Of a stretch of DNA of 6,858 nucleotides, positions 1-5,821 are shown one piece after another; within the stretch, counting starts at the first letter, position 1; each line of letters opens with the position of its first letter. The stretch is from positions 1 to 6,858 of the forward strand of contig CAJWOI010000144.1 in assembly GCA_913044255.1 (NCBI GenBank). Direction: 5' to 3'. The notes under the pieces were generated by a model. That model was not told the origin of the DNA. It made no database searches and saw only the letters and a program-made list of their open reading frames with translations. The translations under genes were made by a program, and so were the position numbers. The DNA comes from an uncultured Alphaproteobacteria bacterium. Its GTDB lineage: Bacteria > Pseudomonadota > Alphaproteobacteria > UBA7887.

Positions 1-152
1 CCCCATCCCTCACCAAACCCTCCCACAACTAACCAGCCTTTGCGAAAGAGGTGGATGATCAAACACAAGCCAAACCAGACTGGCACCAGACAAGCCTATC
101 GACCGCCGGGAGCAATAGAGCGCGGCCGCCAGCGAGCTCCAGCAACCGGAGA
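1..152. other. Gene-free window edge with C-rich, G-free tract
   Basis: I see no gene here; the frames open across it have no recognisable protein. The first 35 bases contain no G and have C runs at 1-4, 7-9, 18-20 and 22-24. On the minus strand these are four G runs with loops of 2, 8 and 1 bases, which is marginal for a G-quadruplex. The stretch lies downstream of the minus-strand permease gene, so it could be its 3' untranslated region. The edge may also cut through a larger element that cannot be seen. Confidence 0.35.
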
Positions 153-1091
153 CTACGAACCCTGGACGCCAGATTGACTGATCGCCCTCGGTACACCTCG
201 CCGCGCAAGGAAGATCCCTCCGAGAATCAGAGCAATCCCAAAAATCTGTAAGACGTTAGGTCGTTCATGCAATATTGCCATAGCTATAATAATCGCAATG
301 ACCGGTTCAAGATTTGCTGTTAAAGCGGCTCGCACCGCACCAACCAGAGGAATTGCTAAATAGTACGTCACCAGGGCAAGTGAAAATCCCAACATAGAAA
401 CAACGAACCCAAGCCAGCCGATTTCGTTGGTCGGCAGTTGCGGGCCAGCCGTACAAATCATCAACAGAGAGCTAACCAAACTTGCCATTAACATGGCCCA
501 GAACACCAGAGCAAAACTGTTGCCAACATTTGCCAATCGACTGAAAAAAACAGAGCTCACGGCCGCGCCCGTACCTGCCCCTAGTGCCAATAGCACCCCA
601 CGCCAGTCGACAATATTCGCACCAAAGCCAACAGAGAGTAAAACACCGCTAAAAGCAAGCATCAGAGCTATCGCACGCCGACGGCTCAGCGACTCGATAC
701 CGGAGATTGCGGAAATAACACAGACCTGTACCGGAAACGTGTAAAACAATGCGGCGGCCAAACTCACAGAAATATGCTTAACAGCCGACAAATAACCCAC
801 TGCATTCCAAACCAACAAACACCCCATCACCAAAGATCCCACGAACAATCCCCTCTGAATTGTCAAGGAAGTACGGCGTATGCGGATCATCAATCCAATC
901 GCAAACAGACACAGGCCAAATCGTGCCGCCACAAGTGTCAAAGGTTCAGCGCCCGCACCGTAAGCTAACTTGGCGCACGAAGGAGCTAGCCCGAAACCCA
1001 CGGCAGCCGCAAATAACATCGCGAAACCAAACCGCTCGCGCTTGCTCAGCACCCCAGAGCCGGCCATCTCCATGCTACTTTTTGGACTCAT
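153..1091 (-). CDS. EamA/DMT-family membrane permease
   Basis: This is a 312-residue inner-membrane protein of the drug/metabolite transporter superfamily, which typically has ten membrane helices in two EamA repeats and moves small metabolites; the substrate cannot be read from the sequence. Hydrophobic segments alternate with short basic loops from about residue 22 to 297. The first repeat is about 24-157 and the second about 165-297. The second contains the typical family stretch near 250-297: a GAVRAALTANLEPVIA-like helix, an acidic-basic HER turn at 275-277, and a last helix ending in ARR. Length is normal for the family. The ATG at 1091 gives the longest form, but no good Shine-Dalgarno precedes it. 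ATGs at 1073 and 1067 (residues 7 and 9) are alternatives and would remove only a soluble tail. It is divergent from mlaD and appears to be a single gene unrelated to its neighbours. Family assignment is firm; function is open. Confidence 0.9.
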   Translation of the reverse strand: MSPKSSMEMAGSGVLSKRERFGFAMLFAAAVGFGLAPSCAKLAYGAGAEPLTLVAARFGLCLFAIGLMIRIRRTSLTIQRGLFVGSLVMGCLLVWNAVGYLSAVKHISVSLAAALFYTFPVQVCVISAISGIESLSRRRAIALMLAFSGVLLSVGFGANIVDWRGVLLALGAGTGAAVSSVFFSRLANVGNSFALVFWAMLMASLVSSLLMICTAGPQLPTNEIGWLGFVVSMLGFSLALVTYYLAIPLVGAVRAALTANLEPVIAIIIAMAILHERPNVLQIFGIALILGGIFLARRGVPRAISQSGVQGS

Positions 1092-1179
1092 TGGAATAGC
1101 ATCAAACGAGCAATTTGAAACACTTGAACATGAAACAGAATTTTCGACTCATGATATTGCTGAGCGACCTTCGCTTGAA

Positions 1180-1229
1180 TTTGGCGCCGCTATCGCCGAT
1201 ATTTCTGTTTGGCGCCCGCAAGCGCCGAT
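1180..1229. repeat. Imperfect direct repeat with small hairpins upstream of mlaD
   Basis: Two copies, at 1180-1200 and 1208-1229, both begin TTTGGCGCC and end CGCCGAT and are offset by 28 bp. About 19 of 22 aligned positions match. Each copy can fold: GGCG/CGCC (1183-1186 with 1195-1198) in the first and GGCGC/GCGCC (1211-1215 with 1222-1226) in the second. The second hairpin ends four bases before the GGAG ribosome binding site of mlaD. It could be a paired operator or a 5' leader structure; both are inference. Confidence 0.45.
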
Positions 1230-1244
1230 GGGAGAAGAGATAAC

Positions 1245-1689
1245 ATGTCCCACAACGTCCTAGAAACATTGATCGGCGCACTAGTTTTGATAGTGGCGCT
1301 ATGCTTTGTTATATTTGTGTACTCAAAATCGGACTTTCAGACAGTATCGGGATACACCATCACCGCGAACTTCTCTAGTGTCGGGAGCTTGTCGAAGGAG
1401 CAGGAAGGTAAGGGAGATAAAGGTTGGAAGCATTCTTAAGGTCAATATTGACCCTGAGACATATCTCACCGAAGTCACCATGGTAATAGATGAAAAAATT
1501 AAATTGCCCCTGGATACTATGGCGGCTGTTTCTGCAGAAGGCCTTCTAGGAGAGAATTATATGCGCCTTGACCCAAGTGGAGAGGAAGACGTAGTAGGCC
1601 CTGGTGGTAGACTTATCTACACTCAAGACGCAGCCGATATCATCGGACTATTCAGCCAGATGATTTATAGCCCTAGAGAAAACAATTAA
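1245..1689 (+). pseudogene. mlaD: MlaD (MCE-domain lipid transport protein), frameshifted
   Basis: MlaD is the inner-membrane-anchored MCE subunit of the Mla system, which moves phospholipids between inner and outer membrane to keep lipid asymmetry. The ATG at 1245 has GGAG at 1231-1234. The first frame encodes one membrane helix (about residues 5-25, ending before YSKSDF) and the start of the MCE domain (YTITANFSSVGSLS), then stops at 1437-1439. The rest of the domain continues in the +1 frame from about 1408: VREIKVGSI, NIDPETY, IKLPLDT, AEGLLGENYMRLDPSG, ending at TAA 1687-1689. Removing one G from the GG at 1407-1408 would restore a 147-residue protein. Compared with the family the junction also seems about two residues short. 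The downstream half still matches the family well, so the lesion is recent or is a sequencing or assembly error. No mlaE, mlaF or mlaC is in the window. Confidence 0.82.
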
Positions 1690-1703
1690 CTGGAGGCCAA
1701 GCC

Positions 1704-1949
1704 ATGGCCATTAGGCGCACGTATGCCGACAAAGATGTCCAACTCCCTACTTGGCTAAATACGGCCGGAATACCTTTAGGCTGCTTAGAAAAAATAAAAA
1801 TGCTTAACGAGAACATTGCGGAAATAAACGAGATGTGCCAGGAGGCACTTGAAGACGCTGTTTTAATGGGTTGTGATCAAAAACAGATTAGGGATGTTCT
1901 TTTAAACCTTGTAAGGGATCTCCAAGAGCCATTTAAGGATGGCGCTTGA
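1704..1949 (+). CDS. Uncharacterised 81-residue protein
   Basis: I do not recognise this protein. It starts at ATG 1704 with a strong TGGAGG at 1691-1696, seven bases upstream, and lies 14 bp after the mlaD stop. Its stop codon shares bases with the TTG start of the DUF2155 gene (overlap 1946-1949), so the two are probably translationally coupled. It has no signal peptide or membrane segment, so it is probably cytoplasmic. An N-terminal basic patch (IRRTYADK) is followed by a short Pro/Trp segment (LPTWLNTAGIPLG). Then come two predicted helices, about 26-52 and 58-75, rich in Glu, Asn and Leu. Cysteines are at 27, 45 and 57; the spacing fits no metal site I know. The good ribosome binding site, coupled overlap and non-random helical composition support a real gene. 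Its place between mlaD and DUF2155 suggests, but does not show, an envelope-related role. Confidence 0.75.
   Translation: MAIRRTYADKDVQLPTWLNTAGIPLGCLEKIKMLNENIAEINEMCQEALEDAVLMGCDQKQIRDVLLNLVRDLQEPFKDGA
1935..1939 (+). promoter_or_regulatory. Shine-Dalgarno deciding the TTG start of DUF2155
   Basis: AAGGA sits six bases before TTG 1946, inside the last codons of the 81-residue gene. It favours this TTG over the in-frame GTG at 1964, which would cut off the basic start of the signal peptide. Confidence 0.6.
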
Positions 1950-2392
1950 GGCAGCGATACGGGGTGCGTCTCTCCATTTTCACTGGACTAAACCTTCTAA
2001 TTTTCGCGATCGCGCCAGCATATTCGGATTATGAAAGTGTTACGCTGCTCGAAGCACTGGATAAAATAACCGGAAACGTATTCAAATTAGAAGCCGCGAT
2101 AGATTCCGAGGTCCAATTTAGGCGCCTGCGGATTAGGCCTCGTAAGTGCTTCAAGGCACCGCCCGAGCAACCACCAGAGAATGCTGCGTTTCTTGAAATA
2201 AGAGAAATCCGCCCCGACTTAAACGCTGTACAATTATTCACAGGTTGGATGTTTTCTTCTTCGCCCGGGCTCTCAACCCTTGAACACCCAATTTACGACG
2301 TCATTGTACTTGATTGTTATTCGCCCGCAGCTTCTGCAAGCGTGCCTTCAGTGACTATAGAGCCGTTGCCTTCGACGATATCAAAAGAGTAG
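1946..2392 (+). CDS. Exported DUF2155-domain protein
   Basis: This 148-residue protein has an N-terminal signal peptide: basic residues MRQRYGVR, a hydrophobic core at about 9-23, and a likely cut after AYS (25-27). It should therefore be periplasmic. The DUF2155 domain spans about 33-124. Recognisable parts are LLEALDKITGNVFKLE (34-49), RPRKCFKAPPEQPPENAAFLEI (the RKC, PPE and AFLEI elements, 65-85), LFTGWMFSSSPGL (97-109) and LEHPIYDVIVLDC (112-124). Cys68 and Cys124 are, as I recall, conserved in the family and could form a disulfide. The family has no known function. The start is a TTG overlapping the previous stop. Residues 125-148 form a Ser/Pro tail past the usual end near VLDC, encoded entirely by DNA that is also the antisense 3' end of aat. 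The tail may be an accidental extension after loss of an earlier stop. Confidence 0.88.
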   Translation: MRQRYGVRLSIFTGLNLLIFAIAPAYSDYESVTLLEALDKITGNVFKLEAAIDSEVQFRRLRIRPRKCFKAPPEQPPENAAFLEIREIRPDLNAVQLFTGWMFSSSPGLSTLEHPIYDVIVLDCYSPAASASVPSVTIEPLPSTISKE

Positions 2393-2994
2393 AAATTCGC
2401 CTCCCTTGAAAGAGCCGCCGTTAACAATCTTAAATAGTCTTCGCGACTTATTTCTACTGCACCGAACCGCCGAAGGTGGTCAGTAACAAACTGGGTATCA
2501 AGTAGTCGGAATCCGCCCAAACGAAGTCTCTCAACTAAATGCACAAGCGCCACCTTACTCGAATCCGGGGCAACGCTACACATACTTTCCCCAAAGAATG
2601 CCGCGCCAATAGTGACGCCGTATAATCCGCCAATCAACTCCCCGTCGGACCAGCATTCAACTGAGTGCGCATTCCCACTTTCATACAGTTCCATATAAAG
2701 CTCAATAATTTCAGAATTTATCCAGGTGTTTGGACGATCCAACGTTTTGTTTGCGCATGCTTGGAGAACGCCGTAGAAATTTTGGTCCACACTAATCGAA
2801 AACGGCTTACGGCGTAAAATTTTTTTTACTGAGCGTGGCACATGAAAATTTGCCAGTGGGATTACACCGCGTTTCTCCGGATCAACCCAGTAAATCGTCG
2901 GATCTCTCGCACTTTCTCCCATCGGAAAAAGCCCCAAGCGATAAGCCCGCAGGAGAGTCTCCGGTGTTATATGAAGTTGCTGATAGGTACTCAC
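2317..2994 (-). CDS. aat: Leucyl/phenylalanyl-tRNA--protein transferase
   Basis: Aat moves Leu or Phe from aminoacyl-tRNA to the N-terminus of proteins beginning with Lys or Arg, marking them for ClpS/ClpAP degradation in the cytoplasm. Diagnostic motifs in the 225 residues are: TPETLLRAYRLGLFPMG (10-26), the YWVDPEKRGVIPL block (35-47), NTWIN (89-93), GELIGGLYGVTIGAAFFGESM (118-138), SSKVALVHL (145-153), LLDTQFVTDH (164-173) and GAVEISREDYL (178-188). All are where the family has them, and length is normal for the alphaproteobacterial form. The start is GTG at 2994-2992, 27 bp after the accC stop, with only a weak Shine-Dalgarno. It is the last gene of the aroQ-accB-accC-aat operon. Residues 201-225, after the conserved domain, overlap the DUF2155 gene tail to tail. 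Identification is secure. Confidence 0.96.
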   Translation of the reverse strand: MSTYQQLHITPETLLRAYRLGLFPMGESARDPTIYWVDPEKRGVIPLANFHVPRSVKKILRRKPFSISVDQNFYGVLQACANKTLDRPNTWINSEIIELYMELYESGNAHSVECWSDGELIGGLYGVTIGAAFFGESMCSVAPDSSKVALVHLVERLRLGGFRLLDTQFVTDHLRRFGAVEISREDYLRLLTAALSREANFYSFDIVEGNGSIVTEGTLAEAAGE

Positions 2995-3021
2995 CGTCTT
3001 GCCATAGAAAGTCGGTTGTTT

Positions 3022-4359
3022 CTAGTTCTTTATTAAACGTTCGAGCCAATGGACATCATATTCAGCGTTTATGAAATCCCGCTCTCTGATCAAACGTTTG
3101 TGCAACGGTAAAGTGGTTTCTATTCCACCTACGACAAATTCTTCGAGGCTACGATTGAGCCGATTCAAACACTCATTCCGACTCGCGCCGTGAACGATAA
3201 GTTTACCGATCATACTATCGTAGAACTGGGGAACTATGTAGCCCAAGTAGAGTGCCGAATCCACCCTCACTCCGCTGCCCCCAGGAGGATGATACTCAGT
3301 TATTTGACCCGGTGCGGGACGAAAATCAACCGGGGATTCTGCATTAATACGGCACTCAATAGCATGACCTTTGAATGTTATGTCATCTTGTCTCTGAGAT
3401 AAACGCTCTCCAGCCGCGACTCGGATTTGTTCGCAGACCAAATCCACCCCCGTTATCATTTCTGTCACAGGATGCTCAACCTGAATTCGTGTGTTCATTT
3501 CGATGAAGTAAAATTCTCCGTCTTGATACAGAAACTCCAGCGTGCCAGCTCCAAGGTAACCCAGCTTTTGGATTGCGCCAACGGCCCGCAAACAAATACT
3601 AGCGCGCAACTTCTCACTTATCAGCGGAGATGGCGCTTCCTCCAAGATTTTTTGATGACGCCGCTGAATTGAACAATCTCGCTCTCCAAAGTGCACCACA
3701 TCCCCGAAAGAATCCGCCATAATTTGTAATTCAATGTGTCGAGGATTAGGGAGGTATTTTTCGATATATACCTGCCCATTTCCAAATGCTTCTATAGCCT
3801 CGCGCCTTGCCATAGAGAACTTACCTTCAAGCTCTACTTTGTTTGATGCAACTTGCATTCCTCGTCCGCCGCCACCAGCTGCTGCCTTGATCAAGACTGG
3901 GTATCCGAGCTCTCCGGCAACACGCGATGCAGAGGAAAGAGAGTCTACCGCCCCCTCGCTTCCCGGCACCAACGGAATATCAAATTCATCGAATGCCTGA
4001 CGCGCAGCCACCTTGTCACCCATCATTGCAATATGCTGAGCCTTGGGGCCAATCAAAATTAGGTTGTGTGCCTCAATTATCCTTGCAAACTCTGCATTCT
4101 CTGACAGAAACCCATATCCCGGATGGATTGCTGTGGCTCCAGTGAGCTCCGCAGCAGCTATAATCGAGGGAATATTGAGATAACTATCACGAGGAGCTGG
4201 CGGACCTATGCAAACCGATTCATCCGCTAGACGAACATGCATTGCTTCAGAATCGGCAGTCGAATGAACCGCAACCGTAGAAATCCCCATGTCCCGACAA
4301 GCCCGATGAATCCTAAGAGCAATTTCCCCTCGATTTGCAATCAGAACTTTTGGAAACAT
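3022..4359 (-). CDS. accC: Acetyl-CoA carboxylase, biotin carboxylase subunit
   Basis: AccC carboxylates the biotin on AccB with ATP and bicarbonate, the first half-reaction of malonyl-CoA synthesis. The 445-residue length is typical (E. coli 449). Numbered from the ATG at 4359, the parts are: FPKVLIANRGEIALRI N-terminal domain, HPGYGFLSENAEF at 79-91, and nucleotide-binding Lys116 and Lys158. The glycine-rich ATP-grasp loop GGGGRGM is at 162-168, EKYLPNPRHIE at 200-210, and RRHQK with Lys237. Metal-binding Glu275 and Glu287 and the NTRIQVEHPVTEM active-site block from 289 follow, with Arg291 and Glu295, then Arg337 in GHAIECRINAE. No key residue is missing. A TTG at 4365, directly after the accB stop at 4366, is an alternative start adding two residues; neither has a clear Shine-Dalgarno, so coupling to accB is likely. 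The accA and accD genes must lie elsewhere. Confidence 0.97.
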   Translation of the reverse strand: MFPKVLIANRGEIALRIHRACRDMGISTVAVHSTADSEAMHVRLADESVCIGPPAPRDSYLNIPSIIAAAELTGATAIHPGYGFLSENAEFARIIEAHNLILIGPKAQHIAMMGDKVAARQAFDEFDIPLVPGSEGAVDSLSSASRVAGELGYPVLIKAAAGGGGRGMQVASNKVELEGKFSMARREAIEAFGNGQVYIEKYLPNPRHIELQIMADSFGDVVHFGERDCSIQRRHQKILEEAPSPLISEKLRASICLRAVGAIQKLGYLGAGTLEFLYQDGEFYFIEMNTRIQVEHPVTEMITGVDLVCEQIRVAAGERLSQRQDDITFKGHAIECRINAESPVDFRPAPGQITEYHPPGGSGVRVDSALYLGYIVPQFYDSMIGKLIVHGASRNECLNRLNRSLEEFVVGGIETTLPLHKRLIRERDFINAEYDVHWLERLIKN

Positions 4360-4365
4360 CGGCAA

Positions 4366-4821
4366 CTAGCTGACTAACGCCAAAACTTCGCCATATTCGA
4401 CTGGGCTTGCATTTCCCACCAACACTTGCTCGACACGACCACTTCGCGGCGCATCCACAGGGTTCATAGTCTTCATGGCTTCAATTATGAACATGGTATC
4501 CCCGGCCTGAACCTCATCACCAACGTTAATATAAGGCTCGGCACCTGGCTCGGGTGCCAGATAAATTGTGCCAACCATCGGAGCAGTTACCGCATCTGGC
4601 TGTGCCGTCTCTACTTCATCCGTTAGCGCGGTCGCCGGGACTGAATCAGTCGTGGGTTTACTAACCGGGGCAAGTCCGGAGTCAGAGGGCAATCCCAAAT
4701 TGCTCCTCGAGACCCTTACCCGCTCTCTCCCACTTCCCAATTCTATCTCAGTCAGACCCGTTTCCCTCAGCAGCCCAGCTAAGTGCCGGATCAACTTGTC
4801 ATCTATATGAATCTTTGCCAC
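4366..4821 (-). CDS. accB: Acetyl-CoA carboxylase, biotin carboxyl carrier protein
   Basis: AccB carries the biotin that shuttles CO2 from AccC to the carboxyltransferase. It has 151 residues. An N-terminal helical region (1-40) is followed by a Pro/Ala/Asp linker (about 41-78) and a biotinyl domain (about 79-151). The domain starts at APMVGTIYLAP and includes the thumb-type insertion EPGAEPYINVGDEV (91-104), typical of bacterial AccB. The biotin site is EAMKTMN with Lys117, target of biotin ligase. The start is GTG at 4821-4819, supported by GGAAGG five bases upstream. The gene follows aroQ by 18 bp and its stop TAG (4368-4366) is 6 bp from the accC ATG. Transcription is probably with aroQ, as no separate promoter fits in the gap. 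Confidence 0.96.
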   Translation of the reverse strand: MAKIHIDDKLIRHLAGLLRETGLTEIELGSGRERVRVSRSNLGLPSDSGLAPVSKPTTDSVPATALTDEVETAQPDAVTAPMVGTIYLAPEPGAEPYINVGDEVQAGDTMFIIEAMKTMNPVDAPRSGRVEQVLVGNASPVEYGEVLALVS

Positions 4822-4826
4822 GGCTG

Positions 4827-4832
4827 CCTTCC
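4827..4832 (-). promoter_or_regulatory. Shine-Dalgarno deciding the GTG start of accB
   Basis: On the minus strand this reads GGAAGG, five bases before GTG 4821. It lies in the 18-bp aroQ-accB gap and is the best ribosome binding site of the minus-strand operon. It supports the GTG start, for which no ATG alternative exists nearby. Confidence 0.65.
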
Positions 4833-4839
4833 GAAGAGT

Positions 4840-5283
4840 TCATTTCGCAACAGTCAAAATACGGTGCATAGCACGCAAACCTAGAACATACCCGTAGCTC
4901 CCAAGCCCACATATCATGCCCCTCGCAGCGAGCGAAATATACGAGTGGTGACGAAACTCCTCGCGATGGTGAATGTTTGACATGTGAACCTCAATCGTAG
5001 GCACCTCAACAGCCAACAAAGCATCAAGTAAGGCGACCGACGTATGAGTATAAGCCCCTGCATTTACCAAAAGGCCGTGAGCATTATCGCGTGCCTCATG
5101 GACCCAGGTCACCAACTCACCCTCGTTGTTACTCTGTCGGCATCTGACCGACATTGACAACAGTCTGCCCTCAGTCTCGCATAGAGCGTCCATATCGGAC
5201 AAGGTCTCCGATCCATATATCGCTGGTTGGCGCACCCCCAGAAGATTTAGATTGGGGCCATTGAGGATCAAAACTTTGAGCAT
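4840..5283 (-). CDS. aroQ: Type II 3-dehydroquinate dehydratase
   Basis: AroQ removes water from 3-dehydroquinate to give 3-dehydroshikimate, the third step of the shikimate pathway to aromatic amino acids; type II enzymes form dodecamers. The 147-residue length is typical. Numbered from ATG 5283, the active-site signatures are: LNGPNLNLLGVRQPAIYG (7-24) with Arg18 and catalytic Tyr23 on the lid loop, RQSNNEGEL (49-57), NAGAYTHTSVALLDAL (74-89) with Asn74 and His80, and EVHMSNIHHREEFRHHSY (98-115). That last block holds Glu98, catalytic His100, Arg107 and Arg111. GLGSYGYVLGL (126-136) follows. A TTG at 5295 would add four residues and has AAAGG only two bases before it; the same AAAGG is 14 bases from the ATG, so neither spacing is ideal. 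I prefer the ATG because family proteins begin right before the LILNGPN strand. It is the first gene of the operon. Confidence 0.96.
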   Translation of the reverse strand: MLKVLILNGPNLNLLGVRQPAIYGSETLSDMDALCETEGRLLSMSVRCRQSNNEGELVTWVHEARDNAHGLLVNAGAYTHTSVALLDALLAVEVPTIEVHMSNIHHREEFRHHSYISLAARGMICGLGSYGYVLGLRAMHRILTVAK

Positions 5284-5821
5284 CGTTATATACAAGGCCT
5301 TTATAAAATGCAGACGGGTTGGGAGCTACGTCGAACTCGCCTAGGTTTTATCCCTTGACGTCTAGATTTCGCGTCGCCAGCCGTGTCACAATTTTAACCA
5401 CGTACCGTGACCGAGATAGTCTATCCAAACAAGTGTTAGCCGGAATGACTTTTAGGACAAACGTCAAGAACTCTCGGCGGTGAATTTCAAAACTGTATGA
5501 GTAGAGGTCCAATTGACGAATCAATTTAGGCGGATGGGGATCACAAAGAACCCTTATAACACAGAATGAAGTGCACTCCGCCAAAGACTGTATATGTCGA
5601 ATTTTTTGATAAAGCCAGTTCCCTCGCAACGTCGGAAATTAAAAATAAACGATTATTCTAGTATTGTTAGCATACAACATGGTTGGTGGTTGACCTTCAC
5701 CAATATCAGGTGGCCACCAACGATGGTTGCGAATCGCGCATCAAACACCCATATTACGCCGAGGCTCAAACACCAACCCCAGAAGCTCAAAATCGTCGTC
5801 ATGCAATAGGGCCACTCCACT
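5284..5821. other. Long divergent intergenic region between aroQ and thiSG
   Basis: This 538-bp gap must hold the promoters of the aroQ operon and of thiSG, but I cannot fix either with confidence. There is a TATAAAG-like box on the minus strand just before aroQ with no matching -35 element. An open frame on the minus strand (5629-5348, TTG start, no ribosome binding site) resembles nothing I know and is probably noise. GGCGGA (5529-5534) and TCCGCC (5577-5582) are inverted across 42 bases. TCAAACACC occurs twice (5741-5749, 5766-5774). A strong imperfect hairpin lies at 5675-5729 and is listed separately. I see no TPP riboswitch, tRNA or T-tract terminator. Confidence 0.6.
5675..5729 (+). 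repeat. Imperfect inverted repeat / hairpin in the thiSG leader
   Basis: An 8-bp perfect stem pairs GTTGGTGG (5682-5689) with CCACCAAC (5714-5721). Outside it, AT (5679-5680) pairs with AT (5723-5724) past one mismatch, and CAAC (5675-5678) pairs with GTTG (5726-5729) past one bulged base. Inside, CACC (5698-5701) pairs with GGTG (5709-5712). That makes about 18 pairs over 55 bases. It ends 92 bp before the thiSG start. No T run follows, so it is not a normal terminator. A leader RNA element or a protein-binding site is possible; the role is inference. Confidence 0.5.

Noticed and set aside
137..151. CTCC/GGAG hairpin as a terminator of the permease gene
   Set aside because: The stem is only 4 bp and no T run follows on the minus strand.
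1092..1244. NDUFA12-like gene or sigma-70 promoter upstream of mlaD
   Set aside because: No NDUFA12-like sequence is present in any frame. TTGAAA at 1115-1120 has no fair -10 box at 16-18 bp, so I do not call a promoter.
970..1263. Plus-strand open frame spanning the permease start and the mlaD upstream region
   Set aside because: It is mostly antisense to the permease gene, has no ribosome binding site and no protein-like features.
1395..1440. Programmed +1 frameshift in mlaD, helped by the internal AAGGAG
   Set aside because: The family-like sequence in the second frame begins about ten codons before the first-frame stop, and there is no slippery codon followed by a stop at the needed place. 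An indel is simpler.
5348..5629. 93-codon open frame on the minus strand in the aroQ-thiSG gap
   Set aside because: It starts at TTG without a ribosome binding site, has no recognisable domain, and its composition looks random. It could still be a decayed gene, but I see nothing to support that.
5741..5774. Repeated 9-mer TCAAACACC as a regulatory repeat
   Set aside because: There are two short copies only, in an A/C-rich stretch where such a match is easily due to chance.
5640..5821. TPP riboswitch before thiSG
   Set aside because: The conserved CUGAGA and the ACC-CUU-GAACCUGAUC-type core are absent on the plus strand.
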